Shown here: piece by piece, positions 1-12,144 of the stretch | Layout of the letters: each line of letters starts with the position of its first letter | Position numbering within the stretch: the first letter of the stretch is position 1 | Origin: Hexactinellida sp. DTS-2022 | Lineage: Eukaryota; Porifera; Hexactinellida | Assembly: GCA_028753945.1 (NCBI GenBank) | Contig: JAPNXP010000008.1 | Coordinates: forward strand, 620,001 to 684,000 | Reading direction: 5' to 3' | DNA length: 64,000 bases | Made by a program: the position numbers and the translations under genes | The notes under the pieces: model-generated | The model's database searches: none | What the model saw: only the letters and a program-made list of their open reading frames with translations | Told to the model about the DNA's origin: nothing

Positions 1-959
1 TAGAATAATAAATTTAAAAGTATAAAGAGCGCAATAAGGAGCACTTCTTTTATTCTTGAGTGTGGTACCCCTATGTGGTTAAGTTGATCAATTTCGGCTT
101 GAAAAATCAGGAGCGATTAATACTTTGTTCTGATTATGTGATCATGAGAACGATTACCATATCAAACAAGTTGGACTCACACTAAACTACTAGTTATAAC
201 CCCAGGTAGTGCATTCCTATTAGCATCTGAATACCCTGATTAGCATTACAAAGTATATAGAGATACTAAACTACGTGTTATTTATTGCATTCCTAATTAG
301 CTAATTAGCACTGAATAGTCTTAAATAAGCATTATTGCAAAGAAAGAAAATCATATAAATCCAATAAAAAAAGTTTTATGGATAAAGCTTTAATTTTTCT
401 AATTAGTAATTACATATATAGACAGGAGCGTAGCCTCGAGAGTTGTTTTGTGATGTAGATTCTGGCCTGTGGAATAAGAGATGATTTGTAGGGCCTTTTT
501 GGACAAATTCATTATGATTATTCTAAATTAATTACTGTCAACAAACTACTGGTAGGCCATGGCTCCTGTTAATAGAGCCACACGTTAAGTGGGTTCTTTG
601 CTTAATCGGGTCAAGGAATTACAGAACAAAATAGGTTTGGCTGTAGTATTTTCGATTAATTGGGCCTTCCGCTTAATAGGGACAAACACACTAGATCCAA
701 AGTGACACGAATAAGAAGAATTTACTGCATTTTGAAGGCTTGTATCAATGATAGTCAATAATTAAATAAATGGGAAGATGAGTTGGTTGAATCAACTCAA
801 AATGAAATATTTACAACCCTGCCTTTAACAACTTATTTGTGATATTTATTATTAGTTGAGATAATCAATGAATCAAGAAAATGAAGACAAAGTGGAAGAA
901 GTGGCAAGAGAGATAAATTATATCAAGCCATATAAAAAAGATCTCAAAATGGTCAGTTA
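1..959. other. 5' intergenic stretch with an eroded MITE
   Basis: No coding region can be supported here. Around 545-705 there is a worn copy of the 'cttaatagagccac / cttaatcgggtca' MITE family (family B below), recognisable by three variants of its repeated core. The rest is AT-rich DNA without a pattern I can name. Confidence 0.5.
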
Positions 960-1122
960 CAGTAGGACCTCGATTGTACGAACACCAATTGAACGTCAAA
1001 ATGTGTTCGCCTTATCCAGAATTCGTATTAACCAATATAATTTGTATTGATTAGGCTTTGAAGGGACTGAAATAGTCTTCATATTAACCGCATTTCGTAT
1101 TAACCTTGTTCGTACTATCGAG
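960..1122. mobile_element. Family A pogo/Tigger-type MITE, degraded copy
   Basis: The left end reads cagtaggacctcgattgt directly after a TA, followed by the family signature 'cgtcaaaatgtgttcgcc' and two 'cgtattaacc' cores; the right end is decayed. The other family A copies in the window (near 7.3, 42.1, 44.1, 48.2, 53.3 and 61.3 kb) share the same inside. The 60-codon reading frame crossing it is accidental. Confidence 0.7.
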
Positions 1123-1346
1123 CTAAAAATTTTAGTTGGTCATATCGTCTGTCTGTACAGACTAAGTTATTTGATTAAGAGCTCAAAATTCCAAGATAAG
1201 TAGCTCATGAGTTATCAGTTATGTTATGGATTTGTACAATTAGATTCGCTTCATACGTTTAAACCAACTGGTTTTAATCTTATCACACCAATATTAATCT
1301 CTGCTTCTAATAACATATTATAAAAATTAACGCTGACAAATCTTAG

Positions 1347-4300
1347 ATGAAAAGTCGTGAGAGTCTATTCAACGAGACTGGTTCTGTACATCAAGCATCA
1401 AAATACGGATTCACAGCTGATACACAAGAAATGGAGAGTGTCATCTCAAGCTGGAAGACTCCATTACATAATGCAGCAGCAGAAGGAAGGTGTGATGAAC
1501 TAAAGCTACTTTTGGAACATCCAAATATAAATATCAACATCCAAACAAAAAGATACAATGATTATGAAGGAATAATAAAGTTAGACAACACTCCACTCCA
1601 TTTAGCAGCAGAAAATGGTAAATCTTTATTTATACATTATAAAATTAATCTAAGAAGGGTTAACCCTAGAGCTATTACAAATTCAATGTATTTTTAAGCT
1701 TTCAAGCATAGTTACTGATTTAATTCATTCAAAGGACCACGAATTGCTACATTGTGTTCATTACAAATGAAAATAATTATAATCCCACTATAGTACAGAA
1801 TTATAATAAAGTGGGTCCATACATTACAGCTTATCTAATAATTAAAATCTAAAATTACAGCCTTCCCGACAGTATGTCCTTTGGAGGCACTATATTTTGG
1901 TGGTTGGTTGATTGATGTGCCTCCAAAAGGAATGCTTCGGCACAGCTGTAATTTTAGATTTTTATTATTAGATAAGCTCACATGTATGGACCCACTTTAA
2001 TAGAATTCTGTTATGCTAAGTACTATAGTGGGGTTATAATTATTTTCATTTATAGAACACAAATGTAGCAATTCGTGGTCCATTGAATCAGAGATATTCT
2101 AATTCAGTATTAAAATAATAGGTGATGAGTCGGCATTTTTATGTGTATGTTTGGTGCTCACACAACGCCAGCCTACACATTTGTAGTATCGAATTCACAA
2201 GATTGTAAAACACATTATTTTTACAATGTCATTATCACCTCAAATTGTTAACAGCAATTCGAAATTAATAAATTGAAAGTTTGTTTCTACCTTTTTATCA
2301 TTTCTGAAATTAATGATATTTAGCTAATTAGTATAAATCATTATTAATTTTATTAATAATTTAACACCAATTTGAATGAACAGTAAATTATTAAGTTTAA
2401 CAATTTGGAATAATTATTAATTTAAAATGAATTTACCTACAATATTTGAATTCAGCACACTCAATAACCCCAATAAACAAATTGGAAGCATGTTAAATAC
2501 AGACTGAATTAATTTGAATTAAACACGTCAGTATTACTTCCAACACACAGTCCTGAAATGGTTCAACACCTTTGTAGTAATGATGACATGGCAAAAAATC
2601 TAAAATTACAGTTGTGCAGATAGCATTTTCTTTTGGAGGCACTATCAATCAACCAACCACCCAAATATAGTGCCTCCAAAGGACATACTGTCGGCACAGC
2701 TGTAATTTTAGATTTTTAGAACTGGCCTACTACATAGTAGACGGCACAGTAATACACTCAAACCTCCGTCATTCGGACCTCCCAGATCCGGGCACCCTTT
2801 TGATATAAGACAAACTAAATATGTATAATTTAATCAATAATGGAATTTAATGACAAAATTATATACCAGATACATATCTTAAATTATATACCAGATACAT
2901 ATCTTAAATTATAGACAACCCGTATAAATTTTGAATGAATTTAGAAAATAGGGATTATACACTTTGGAATTGCATGTCTACCAGCCATTGTATTTCTCAG
3001 ATCCGGGAAAATTCCGAGTTACGGGCACCCTCCGGACCACAGTGCCCGGATAAGGGAGGTTGGAGTGTATAACCAAGTTAGTCACTTTAGAACTAGGACA
3101 CTATACTACTATAGTATAGTCGGCACAGTGAAATATAATACGTATATTATAGGCCAAGAACAAGCAGTGGGTATTCTACTAAAAAACGGTGCTTTGTGCG
3201 ATATTCAGAATTCAGATGGAGCTACCCCGTTGCATTTAGCAACAATTAATGGAGTTTGTTTTGAGATTGTGCACAACTTGGTCCAAGATAAAAGTATCCT
3301 CGAAATAAAAGATAGTAAAGGTAAGATTTCATTATAATCAAATTTCCAAGATGATTAACTAGAATTATAGTTGCTAGGTAAATTTGAATACAGGACCATT
3401 CACTTTTCGAATTGAAATATCAAATAAATACAATCATATTAGGTCGTACGCCACTGTACTGCGCTGCTGTTGAAGGCTGGCACAATCTCATTCCCATTCT
3501 AACGGGTCCGGGAAATCTTATAGAAGAGACTGATGTATTGGGTGTAACGCCATTGATTGCTGCTACAAATAATGGATTTTCACATACTATGAAGTTATTG
3601 ATTGAAATGGGTGCTCATTTATCAAAGAGAGATAAAACAGGTAACAGTGCATTAGACTACGCAATAAAAGCTGACGAAAAATCCATTCAAGATGAACAAG
3701 TCTTTGATAGTATTCTCTCTCAAATGCTAAATTCCCAATCGAAAGAGATAGCACTATCTTATCTGCAGATTTTGTTGTCCAAATACAATCGACTTAAATT
3801 GAAACAAAGTATATATACGCTGTTCGATAGAATTCCAGAGTTGAGAGCAACAAAAGGCGAGTATAAAAATGTAAATCTTTTAATTGTATATTGGAAGTGC
3901 GCATAAAGTTTCTTGTTTTGTGTTAGGAGCTTTAAATTACTTTGTAAACGAGTTGATAAGCAGCTCGGGTTTTAATGGAAATTTTAACGTGCATAAAGGG
4001 CAAAAAAACGAGTTAACTAAACCACTTCCATTATTTTATATTCTATATTATTAGCATTTGCTGTTTGTAGTCATAATACAGACAAAGTATCTAGAGAGCG
4101 ATGAGAATGGGTTAACACCAGATCAGAAAGATTACGATCTTAGGGCTACCACTGCTTTACAGATGATCGCTGACACAAAAGATGCCGATTTAGCTTTTCA
4201 TCCTTGCATAAGAACTGTCGTTAACAAGAAAATGACAAAATTTGGCAATTATTTCCTTCTGCTGGAATTATTATATAATCTAACATTTCTATTCTGCATG

Positions 4301-6699
4301 GGTTTCGTCCTTATAGCAGCAGCAGCTAAACCCAATCCAAAAACATACGACAATTCATCAGACTATGTCAGAGCAGTATTTGAAGTCATAACCATTCTGT
4401 TTTGGATGTCGTTAGTGATTGCATTCTTATTAGGGATTTTTACAGGAATAATATGGGAGTACCATAGAGGGGGGAGTGAAGATGCAGATGATGAGAAGGA
4501 AGAAATTAAAAAGCCAAGTGCTATGAAAATGCTTTCTAATTCGGTATTACATCTAGCAAGTGAGCCCTACAATTACTACAGTTTATTCTGGATACTAAGT
4601 TTATGCTTAGTATTGCCATTACGTGTTGCAGAAAGTCCTGCGCAATGGATATTTGCAGTATGCGCAGTCACATTCGGATTCTTAAGGATAATTAAGATAA
4701 TCCGTCTTCTGCCTGGTTTTGGTACGTACGTGCATACAATAACACTGATCCTATTATATGATGTGCCGAAGTTCAGTATTGTATGTTTTACGCTTATATT
4801 AATGTTCGCAGAAGGTTTCTTCTTATCACTTCGCGTGCCATACGACTCTGTTAGGCCGGATAACATTAGTGCTTCAGAATTAGGTGTAGAAGGACTAACC
4901 TCTGAGCTTTATTGGACAATCTTAATGTACATACGAATACTGTTGGAATCTCAAAGTCTTTTGGATGGCAATTACCTGTTTAATCAATTGAACTGGCTCA
5001 GTAGTATCATATATCTGACAGGATTGATGTTGTTTATCATAATATTGGTAAACATATTCATTGCTCAGGTATGTTTTCATCTATATATCTATCTCTATAT
5101 TAAAAACACAATTGTTCTTTGTGTAGTGTGTTGTCCAGAATTAATAGAAAGGCCATATGCTCTAGAAATCTGAAAAATTGCATGCAGGGATAATTTTAAA
5201 CGCTGACAACGATCTATTGGTTTTCTAAACAAAATTACGGGACTATGATGTCATAGAGCACATATTTGGGAATAACTCTTTTCAGTTTTTATCCAATTCG
5301 CCACAATTTTAGACGGGAAGACAACATTAAATGAGACAAATAGATACGGATTTATGGGATTATGACGTCACATAGGAACTAATTTGGATTCAGCTCTTAC
5401 AATTTTGATTCAATCGACATACAAATATTTCAGATTATAAAATAGGTGGTATTGTGGTCTCTACAGTATTTTTATAATTTTCGCACTTAATCTGCGCCAG
5501 GCAATAACTAAATGTAACCTCCTATTGCTGCGTCATTGCACATATTGAGGTTTGGTAATTTAATCCTACATTAATTCCGAAATTGCATACTTTGATTAAT
5601 CTAGTTTTCTATGTGTTCTGCATAATAAATGACATATTGATGAGAGTTTGCAGCGAATAAATAATCAAACAATTTATTATGGAAGACCTTTACAAATACC
5701 TTTACAAAATTACAAATTTTACTATAGATTGTTACCATCACCATGAAATGGCGCCTAAAAAGCTTAACCACAAATCTGAGATTCTAAAAAGTGGTTCCAT
5801 TGGACTCGCGATGGTTGATTCCCCCATATACAACCCAAATAATAACAATAGGAGGCATAGTTTAGCTTAGAATGAAAATTAGAAACTGGCCTTCCCGGTG
5901 ACATATTTAGCCGTATATTAAGTAGGCCATGGCGTAGTGTCTAACACGAACAAAGGTCACGAAGCGACCTTTGTTGAGAGAGTGATCCGTCGCGAAGCGA
6001 CCGAGACCTAAGGGCTCGTAATTATTAGGATACGATTAATATTTGCGAAGATGGTGACCTCGATATTGTTTTTGTCATATTTGTAAATATAAATATTAAT
6101 TTATGGTTAAATAGATTAGATTTATGAATGTATTTAACTTAGAAGTATAATCAATTAGGTGAGTGACACCTATGCAAGTTCCAAGTCAAAATCAGAACGA
6201 GTTGTATCACTCTACCGCCTGGAGTATATTGTCCGCTTAAAGGTTAAAACTTTTGGATTGATTAGCAAGATAGGTTATATCAGTAATATTAGGCTGAAAG
6301 GAAATTACTGGAGATCTTTACAGAAGAGTAAGTTCATCAATATACTTTTTATGTTATTCTATTCATTTTAATGGGATATGTGACAATTATATAGGGCGCC
6401 TAGAATTTGGTCCGAATGAACTGGTTGGAAGTAGATTAGCCATAAATCACTACATGTACTTTCATGTTTTATCATTATACAACATTTCATTAGATTCTGA
6501 TGATATATACGAAGAAGTGCTTTTCAAACTAGAGAAACAACAGTCTAAAATTGACCAACTCAAGCAATACATCATCACTCTTAAAAAAATGGTACAATTG
6601 ATGAATGATAAAAACTCAAAGCCTCCTTCCATTGTTAGTATCTATGAAGCTATATACAACCGTGGAGAAACTCCGGATACTATTGAACACAAATTATGA
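1347..6699 (+). CDS. Ankyrin-repeat TRP-like cation channel, six exons
   Basis: Exons 1347-1617, 3153-3320, 3443-3870, 4082-5068, 6159-6327 and 6395-6699 join in frame through GT-AG introns into 775 codons. Exon 1-3 boundaries split Gly codons inside ankyrin repeats, which supports the model. The N-terminal third carries about five ankyrin repeats (TPLHLAAENG, TPLHLATING, TPLYCAAVEG, TPLIAATNNG). Exon 4 encodes six hydrophobic segments and a pore region ending in VNIFIAQ, which joins VSDTYASSKSKSERV in exon 5, the usual S6-to-C-tail transition of TRP channels. The tail contains a short coiled coil (EEVLFKLEKQQSKIDQLK). An AATAAA directly follows the stop. The expected role is a plasma-membrane cation channel. 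The ankyrin block is far shorter than in TRPA1 and the TRPA1 pore motif is absent, so the subfamily is uncertain. The ATG follows 'cttag', so a further 5' exon is possible; exon 3/4 ends are the least certain. Confidence 0.82.
1734..2081. mobile_element. 348-bp palindromic foldback element in TRP intron 1
   Basis: Left end ggaccacgaattgctaca and right end tgtagcaattcgtggtcc are inverted copies, and pairing continues inward almost to the centre (for example gtgggtccataca against tgtatggacccac). The centre (about 1845-1968) is a copy of the shorter palindrome P also found at 2.6, 12.2, 14.3, 26.8 and 38.5 kb. Flanks attcaaa and attgaat resemble each other only weakly, so no target duplication is claimed. 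Confidence 0.8.
2594..2717. mobile_element. Palindrome P copy (about 120 bp)
   Basis: Arms run from aaaatctaaaattacag to ctgtaattttagattttt, with an inner pair ggaggcacta / tagtgcctcc. It lies in intron 1 of the TRP-like gene. The element could fold into one long hairpin. Confidence 0.8.
2755..3067. mobile_element. TA-flanked MITE in TRP intron 1
   Basis: Begins cactcaaacctccgtcat and ends in the inverse, ggaggttggagtg, with TA on both sides. Internal 'ccgggcacc' boxes occur in both orientations. A 20-bp piece (aaattatataccagatacat) is tandemly duplicated near 2858-2905. Confidence 0.75.
5069..6158 (+). other. Intron 4 of the TRP-like gene; GC-rich hairpin module
   Basis: The intron runs from gtatgt to aattag. 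Around 5940-6030 it holds a GC-rich block with hairpin words (gtcacgaagcgac, cgtcgcgaagcgac) ending in 'cgagacctaagggctcgta', the same tail seen near 20.7 and 38.2 kb. A 63-codon reading frame at 5679-5870 shows no family signature and would not splice in frame, so I do not call it an exon. Confidence 0.55.
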
Positions 6700-6853
6700 A
6701 ATAAATATAATTGAAGATTAGGATTACAATTTCCCCATTGAATAAGCTTGGTAGATAGGTATTGATATTAATTTAAAATTGCTTTGACTTATATTTATTT
6801 CAATTAAAATTATAAATTATATTAAAGTGGTTTAGACCCCAAATTGTGTATAG

Positions 6854-7170
6854 CAGGGGTCCCCAAACTGCGGGCCGCGGGCCAAATGCGGCCCGCGAGA
6901 GCAAAATATGCGGCCCGCCAAAAAATATTGTGAAAAGCAAACAGGCTCAGATCGCTAAATGAAACTATATATAGTTATAGTGATAGTGGTAGTTATGTCT
7001 TGTAATTGATAATAGCCAATTAAAATTACATGATTTAAAGATTTAATGCTAGGTTACAATAAAAATTGAAATGTATATGCTGTTGAAATTTTTGTGTATT
7101 TGAGTTGCGGCCCTCGATCAAATTCTTATAACTAATGTGGCCCTCGACTGAGAAAGGTTGGGGACCCCTG
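6854..7170. mobile_element. Non-autonomous hAT element with exact 8-bp TSD
   Basis: Starts caggggtccccaaactgc and ends gttggggacccctg. Both flanks are gtgtatag (6846-6853 and 7171-7178), an exact 8-bp target duplication as expected for hAT. 'gcggcccg' words cluster at both ends. At 317 bp it has no coding capacity. Confidence 0.95.
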
Positions 7171-7332
7171 GTGTATAGGATGGATTAAGGGCATTTTAGA
7201 CCTCGAACTTGAACATTGACCAAATTACCATGATAACTGGCGACTCTCCTTGGCATATACTCTTATGGGTTTCCTCTGAGCTCCATTGGGCAACTACACC
7301 CTTTACTTGGCGTCCCTGGCGACAAATAAATG

Positions 7333-7487
7333 CAGTAAAACCTCGTTAGTGCAACCACGGTTTATACGAACACTATTCAGTCCCCTTCAAACCTTCTGAA
7401 TGCAAATGACATCGGTTAATACGAATTCCGGATAAGACGAACATAATTTGACGGTCCCTGGTATTCGTAGTAACGAGGTTTTAATGT
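7333..7487. mobile_element. Family A MITE, inverted copy
   Basis: Begins cagtaaaacctcgttagt and ends taacgaggttttaatg next to TA. Inside are cagtccccttcaaa and the box acggtccctgg, the inverse order relative to the copy at 960. Confidence 0.85.
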
Positions 7488-7881
7488 ACATTAAAATGTA
7501 AAATGAGTTTATCAGCACAAATATCTAGGAACCAACGTGGTATATTGTAATGTATACTGCCTAGATAACTGCTTAGACCAAGGGTTTCAACATTTTCCCC
7601 TTGCGGCCCAAAATATACCTTGTCTTCTATACCTCGGTCCAAAAAAGTTGAAATAATAAGTACACACATTACTACTCCAAAGTAGAAATGTGTAGTTATT
7701 TATTAATTATATTTGTACATACTATATGGAAAATAGGTGGTCGCAGTCAAGTAATTATCATTCTAAGTAATCGAATTTTAATGATTGAATCATTTTGTGT
7801 TTAATTTAACACAAAAATATTATTTAAAAGAAACATTAGCAGTGAGTATAAAATGAAATGTTTCTTTTGATTTTATTCCAC

Positions 7882-10826
7882 TCATTCTTTGGTGTTCTTT
7901 TCTTTAACAATATTTTTCAAATAATATTCTCCAGCTTTGTAAGAAGATCTGACAAGAGGCCCACTCGCGGTATAAAGAAACCCAAGTTGATTACCAATTG
8001 TTTCCCAAAACTTGAATTTTTCTGGTGTAACATACTCTTTAACTTTTATATGATTTTTGGTGGGACGCATATACTGACCGAGAGTAACACAGTCCACTCC
8101 ACTACTCCTGAGATCTTTTAATGTCTGTAAAACCTAGAAATATACCAATAATTATACCCAATTTAGTCATATGTTATGATTTTACAGATTAATAGAAAAC
8201 TCATAACTCCAAAGCAACGTACTATGCAGTGATAATTATACACCGAAAGGTTCATAAGTCACGACTTCCTATATTTAGATAATACCGTACATCTAAATCC
8301 TCGAATAGATTCCGATATATGGTGTTTATTCCAGAAACATGGAAATTTGCAAGAATATTTTTTTGAAACATTTCCACTGAATTTAGCACATTAAACCGCC
8401 ACTGTATTATATAAAAAACGGCCAGAATTTAATTTATTTAATTTAAGGACACCATATTGGTTATAATATGTTAAATTATATTACGAAAGGAATTATTATA
8501 TGTACAGTGAACTCCCGTTATAACGAAATACCCGTTTATGTATATTTTCCCCAGAGCACTAAATGCATTAGTTTTTATCCACTTATAACTAATATCCGGA
8601 TATAAGGATGGGATTTACAGGTCCCAAACACTTCATTATAACGAGAGTTGATTGTTTTTCATATACAGTCGACTCCGCTTAATAGACTCACCTCGGGACC
8701 AGGTTACTTTGACTCGATTAAGCGGAGAAATCAATTAACCGAAAATATTTTAAACCAAAATGTCATTCCGTCCTATAAATTCTGTGAAATTTTGACCCCA
8801 TTGATCGGACAAATCTATTAACAGTGGCTCTATTAAGGAGTCTACTGTAATTTGAAAATTATCTTCAAAACTACCTGTTCATCAGTTTCCCCAAACCCTA
8901 GCATGATTGACGACTTAGTAACCATATTAGATTTCACTGTCTTTGCAGTTTCCAGCACCGCAAGACTTTGTGAATAGTTTGCACGAGGGTCTCGCACAAG
9001 CCATTGCAGCGATCTTACAGTCTCTATATTGTGTGCATACACGTCTAAACCCGACATGGCTACTATTCTCACAGCTGACAAATCGCCTCTAAAATCTGGG
9101 GTTAAACACTCCACTAGAATGTGTGGTGCTCGCTTTTTCAATTCTATAACTGTTTCTGCAAAATGCCCGGCACCTCCATCTGGCATATCATCACGATCTA
9201 CTGAAGTTAGCACCACATACTCCACATTCCAGCTACAGTTGGAAGAAGTAAATAAATACAATAGTCTCATCTCACAAGTTAAATAAATATAATTATCACA
9301 AGTTGCAACAATAGAATTAGATTTAACACTTAAACAAAGGAATTTAACAGCTCAACTATGGCGCAAACGAAGCCCAATTTCTAAATCCGTTCACTGTGAA
9401 ATGTGTAAAATTAAATTCTCTATCGAATGCATATACAGTAGAGTCTCCCAAAACGGACACTCCGAGAAGCGGACAACCCCTCTCAACGGACAAACCTCGT
9501 GGAACGGAATGGATTTTCTATACATGTAATAGTTAAGGACCAGACTCCGAGAAGCAGACATCTCTCTACAACGGACAAATCCATGCCCTCAATGTGTCCG
9601 TTATTCGGAGACTCCACTGTAAATGCATCTTAATTATCAGAACAACTTTGTTATGATGGATAAGTGTTATGGGAATTCTAAGTTTTCGTTTCCAAAATTT
9701 GGTTAATGTCCCAATTAACCAAATTTCCCGATTATCCATCTACCGATTAAGCGGCTTCCACTGTATCATTCATTTAAGTCATAACCGACAAAAGTCAAAC
9801 CTATCTATAGTGAATACTCTATTTAGTGGATACCTGGATAGAACTAATGCACCATAAATTGTGGATTATTTGAATTTGTGTAAATTATATTTTTCGTTGC
9901 ATTATTTGTTATTAATATTAGTATTGTTTTACGGCATCAGAAGTTTGTTATACCGACCGTTTATTCTTTAACCATCATAAAAAGTGAGGTGGTGGCTTAA
10001 TTAGCCACCATCAAAATTTAATTTCGTCGAGCAATGGTTTGAAGATCCCTAACTTATGCGATAAGTCAGTAACAGAAGATGTATTAACTGAGCAGATCAC
10101 TGTCTCTCATTTCAAAATGTGATATTTGGTCAACTCCAAGGAATTATCCAGGAGCGCGAGACGCTCTTTTGGGAGCATGATTTTTGGAAAAACATGATTT
10201 TTGGAAAAATTTGGAATCTTCTCCTATACGGCAACATTAATTTGTTATTTAGGCGTATGAGAATTGGATCAAACCAGGATTAGGAGCGTATTTACAAATG
10301 GCTGTATAATATACTGGTCAACTCGCTGTTCGGATTAGCGAGGTCGTATATAGCTATACCTTGCAATTGCTTGTGCAGTGTTTCTCGGCTCATCTGGATC
10401 AGGCGGTTTCGGGTGTCTCACTGTTTTAACAGAACAGAAGCGACAGCCTCTCGTACACTCCTCACCTAACACCATAATTGTAGCCGTAGCAGGAGAACCT
10501 CCCTTACCGCCCCAACACTCCCCTATATTAGGACAACGGGCCTCTTCGCAAACTGTGTGTAGGTTTAGTCCGCGAAGAGATTTCTTCAATTTAGAGAAAT
10601 TATCTCCCTTAGGAATTTCTGTTTTTAGCCAGGAAGGTAGTTTGAGATGTTTTCCCTTAATTCTTTTCAGTTCCTCAGGTGATTGAGGGGCAGACTGTAA
10701 AAAGGATTGAAGACCTGGACCTTTGGCTATTTCTTCCCTCGTATCATTTGAGAGGGAACTATTGGCACGAAGAAATATGCGTAGCCAAGTGTGGTGCTTG
10801 GGAAGAGAATTAATACAGAGTTGCAT
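7882..10826 (-). CDS. LIAS: Lipoyl synthase, mitochondrial (three exons)
   Basis: Exons 10826-10360, 9232-8875 and 8133-7882 join in frame into 358 codons plus stop, close to the usual animal length. The radical-SAM enzyme inserts two sulfurs into octanoyl groups on lipoyl-dependent proteins such as PDH-E2 and GCV-H. Cys93, Cys98 and Cys104 ([12 protein letters not shown]) bind the auxiliary [4Fe-4S] cluster; Cys124, Cys128 and Cys131 (CTRGCRFC) bind the SAM cluster. [35 protein letters not shown] and [12 protein letters not shown] are family blocks in the right order. The first 30 residues are basic and hydroxylated, consistent with a mitochondrial presequence. Intron 1 carries a hAT element and a family C MITE; intron 2 carries MITEs of families F and B. 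No coding defect is visible. Confidence 0.96.
8505..8655. mobile_element. Family F MITE in LIAS intron 2
   Basis: Left end cagtgaactcccgttataac after TA; inner box acaggtcccaa and right-side ttataacgagagttga. The right end is eroded. Related to the element beginning at 53926. Confidence 0.7.
8666..8847. mobile_element. Family B MITE in LIAS intron 2
   Basis: Begins cagtcgactccgcttaatag and ends ggagtctactg, flanked by TA on both sides. Contains tcgggaccaggtta and several 'gattaagcgg'-like cores. Confidence 0.92.
9436..9619. mobile_element. Family C MITE in LIAS intron 1
   Basis: Begins cagtagagtctcccaaaac and ends cggagactccactg, with TA on each side. The core word 'acggaca' recurs about six times in both orientations. 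Confidence 0.92.
10136..10315. mobile_element. Family D short hAT-type element (180 bp) in LIAS intron 1
   Basis: Runs from ccaaggaattatccaggagc to gtataatatact and is flanked by exact 8-bp repeats ggtcaact (10128-10135, 10316-10323). It contains the hairpin gcgcgagacgctc and the conserved end aggagcgtatttacaaatgg. Sister copies lie at 59018 and 59688, and a truncated end lies at 26818. The right flank gctgttcggattagcgag matches the end of family L (62965), so it landed in or beside a MITE relic close to the exon 1 donor. Confidence 0.88.
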
Positions 10827-11280
10827 AGGGCATAGAATGAATTGTCAGCTGTTCTAATCAAAAATACACAGATTGTCAAAACTAAATAATTGACAGAGGT
10901 TTGTGAAAGAATAGTTCTATTTAGTTGTTTAGCTGGGAAGGTCAAATTTATATAAGTAACAACCATATTGTCTATGTATTATTGAGTCATGTTACAACTT
11001 ACAACTATTAAATGAAGGCAAACATAAGGGCTTTAATTTTGTTATTTAAATAATTCATTAAACAATTGATAACAAGTGGAATCTAGTGCCTTTTCCGGAA
11101 TTAGTATTATTAACCTATACGATTTGTATAGCAAAAGGTCTGAAGGCGACTGAAATAGTGTGCTCGTATAGGAGCCACTGTCGTTCAAATAAGAGCATCA
11201 AATGCACTTAAAGGAGCTACTGTCGCTTCAATAAGAGCATTATTCTGCTCTTAGATCTCAAAACTTGACTGTATTTATAC
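10827..11280. other. Intergenic; MITE relic
   Basis: Contains the likely LIAS promoter, with no recognisable element. From about 11089 to 11270 there is a decayed MITE with repeated 'ggagctactgtcgcttcaat' and 'aagagcat' words ending in gactgta. The last 8 bases, atttatac, are the left target duplication of the large hAT that follows. Confidence 0.5.
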
Positions 11281-11489
11281 CAGGGTTGCCGTGGGTATGG
11301 GAATTCCCATGGGGTTTCCCATACCCATGGGAATGGGATTCAGATTTCCCCTATGGATCCCCATTTGGATTCACATAGGACACCCTTATGGATATCAATA
11401 CAAGTGATACAAGGCCGTTACCCCAGTTACGACATTTTCACTACTACTTTTTCTGAAATGTTATAGCAATGTTGCGGCTGAAATGGCCA

Positions 11490-11763
11490 CTGATTTTTTT
11501 TCGGTCTTATTCCATTCGGTCTTATTCCAGTACTGATTTTTTTCGGTCTTATTCCATTCGGTCTTATTCCAGTATTGATTTTTTTTCGGTCTTATTCCAT
11601 TCGGTCTTATTCCAGTACTGATTTTTTTTCGGTCTTATTCCATTCGGTCTTATTCCAGTACTGATTTCCTTTCGGTCTTATTCCATTCGGTCTTATTCCA
11701 GTACTGATTTTTTTCGGTCTTATTCCATTCGGTCTTATTCCATTCGGTCTTATTCAGGTTTCC
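11490..11763. repeat. Tandem array of a 41-43-bp 'cggtcttattcc' unit
   Basis: About six units pair cggtcttattccattcggtc with ttattccagtactgattttt. The array ends in cggtcttattcaggtttcc, the inverse of the start of the foldback at 29475, so this is a truncated inverted relative of that element. It sits near the left end of the large hAT. Confidence 0.85.
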
Positions 11764-12144
11764 CCTAATTCTATTGTTTCAACTTTTAGCAATTATATTG
11801 ATTTAACTTGTTAAATCTTACTCTATTGATTCAACTCGCGATAATTATATTGATTCAACTTATAAATTCCAGCTGGCTTCTATTTAATTGTAGTATTACT
11901 ATACAATGGATTAAATAAAATCTAATAATATAAGGAATTTATTGACTTTACTCAAATCACCGTGGATAACATTGCTAAAATAAATAACTAATAATATAAT
12001 TTATTATCAATACAAAATGAATGAATGACATTAAACTCAAGATGGTTTATGATAGAAACAAACTTCAAATTTATCAACCGTTCCTTGTGGCTCGGATCAA
12101 TTAACAAATGGATCATGACACCTTGAGGCGTTGATGACATGGCG

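Larger units (their letters stand above)
6700..7881. other. Intergenic region between TRP-like gene and LIAS
   Basis: Apart from the hAT at 6854-7170 and the family A MITE at 7333-7487, only a short relic around 7580-7640 (gtttcaacattttccc, tgcggccca) recalls another hAT end. No gene was found. Confidence 0.5.

Noticed and set aside
5679-5870. 63-codon frame as an extra exon of the TRP-like gene
   Set aside because: Exons ending at 5068 and starting at 6159 already join in phase across a conserved S6 boundary; this frame has no matching signals.
7882-10826. Lipoyl synthase as bacterial contamination or horizontal transfer
   Set aside because: Two GT-AG introns with MITEs of the host families and an animal-like sequence argue for a normal nuclear gene.
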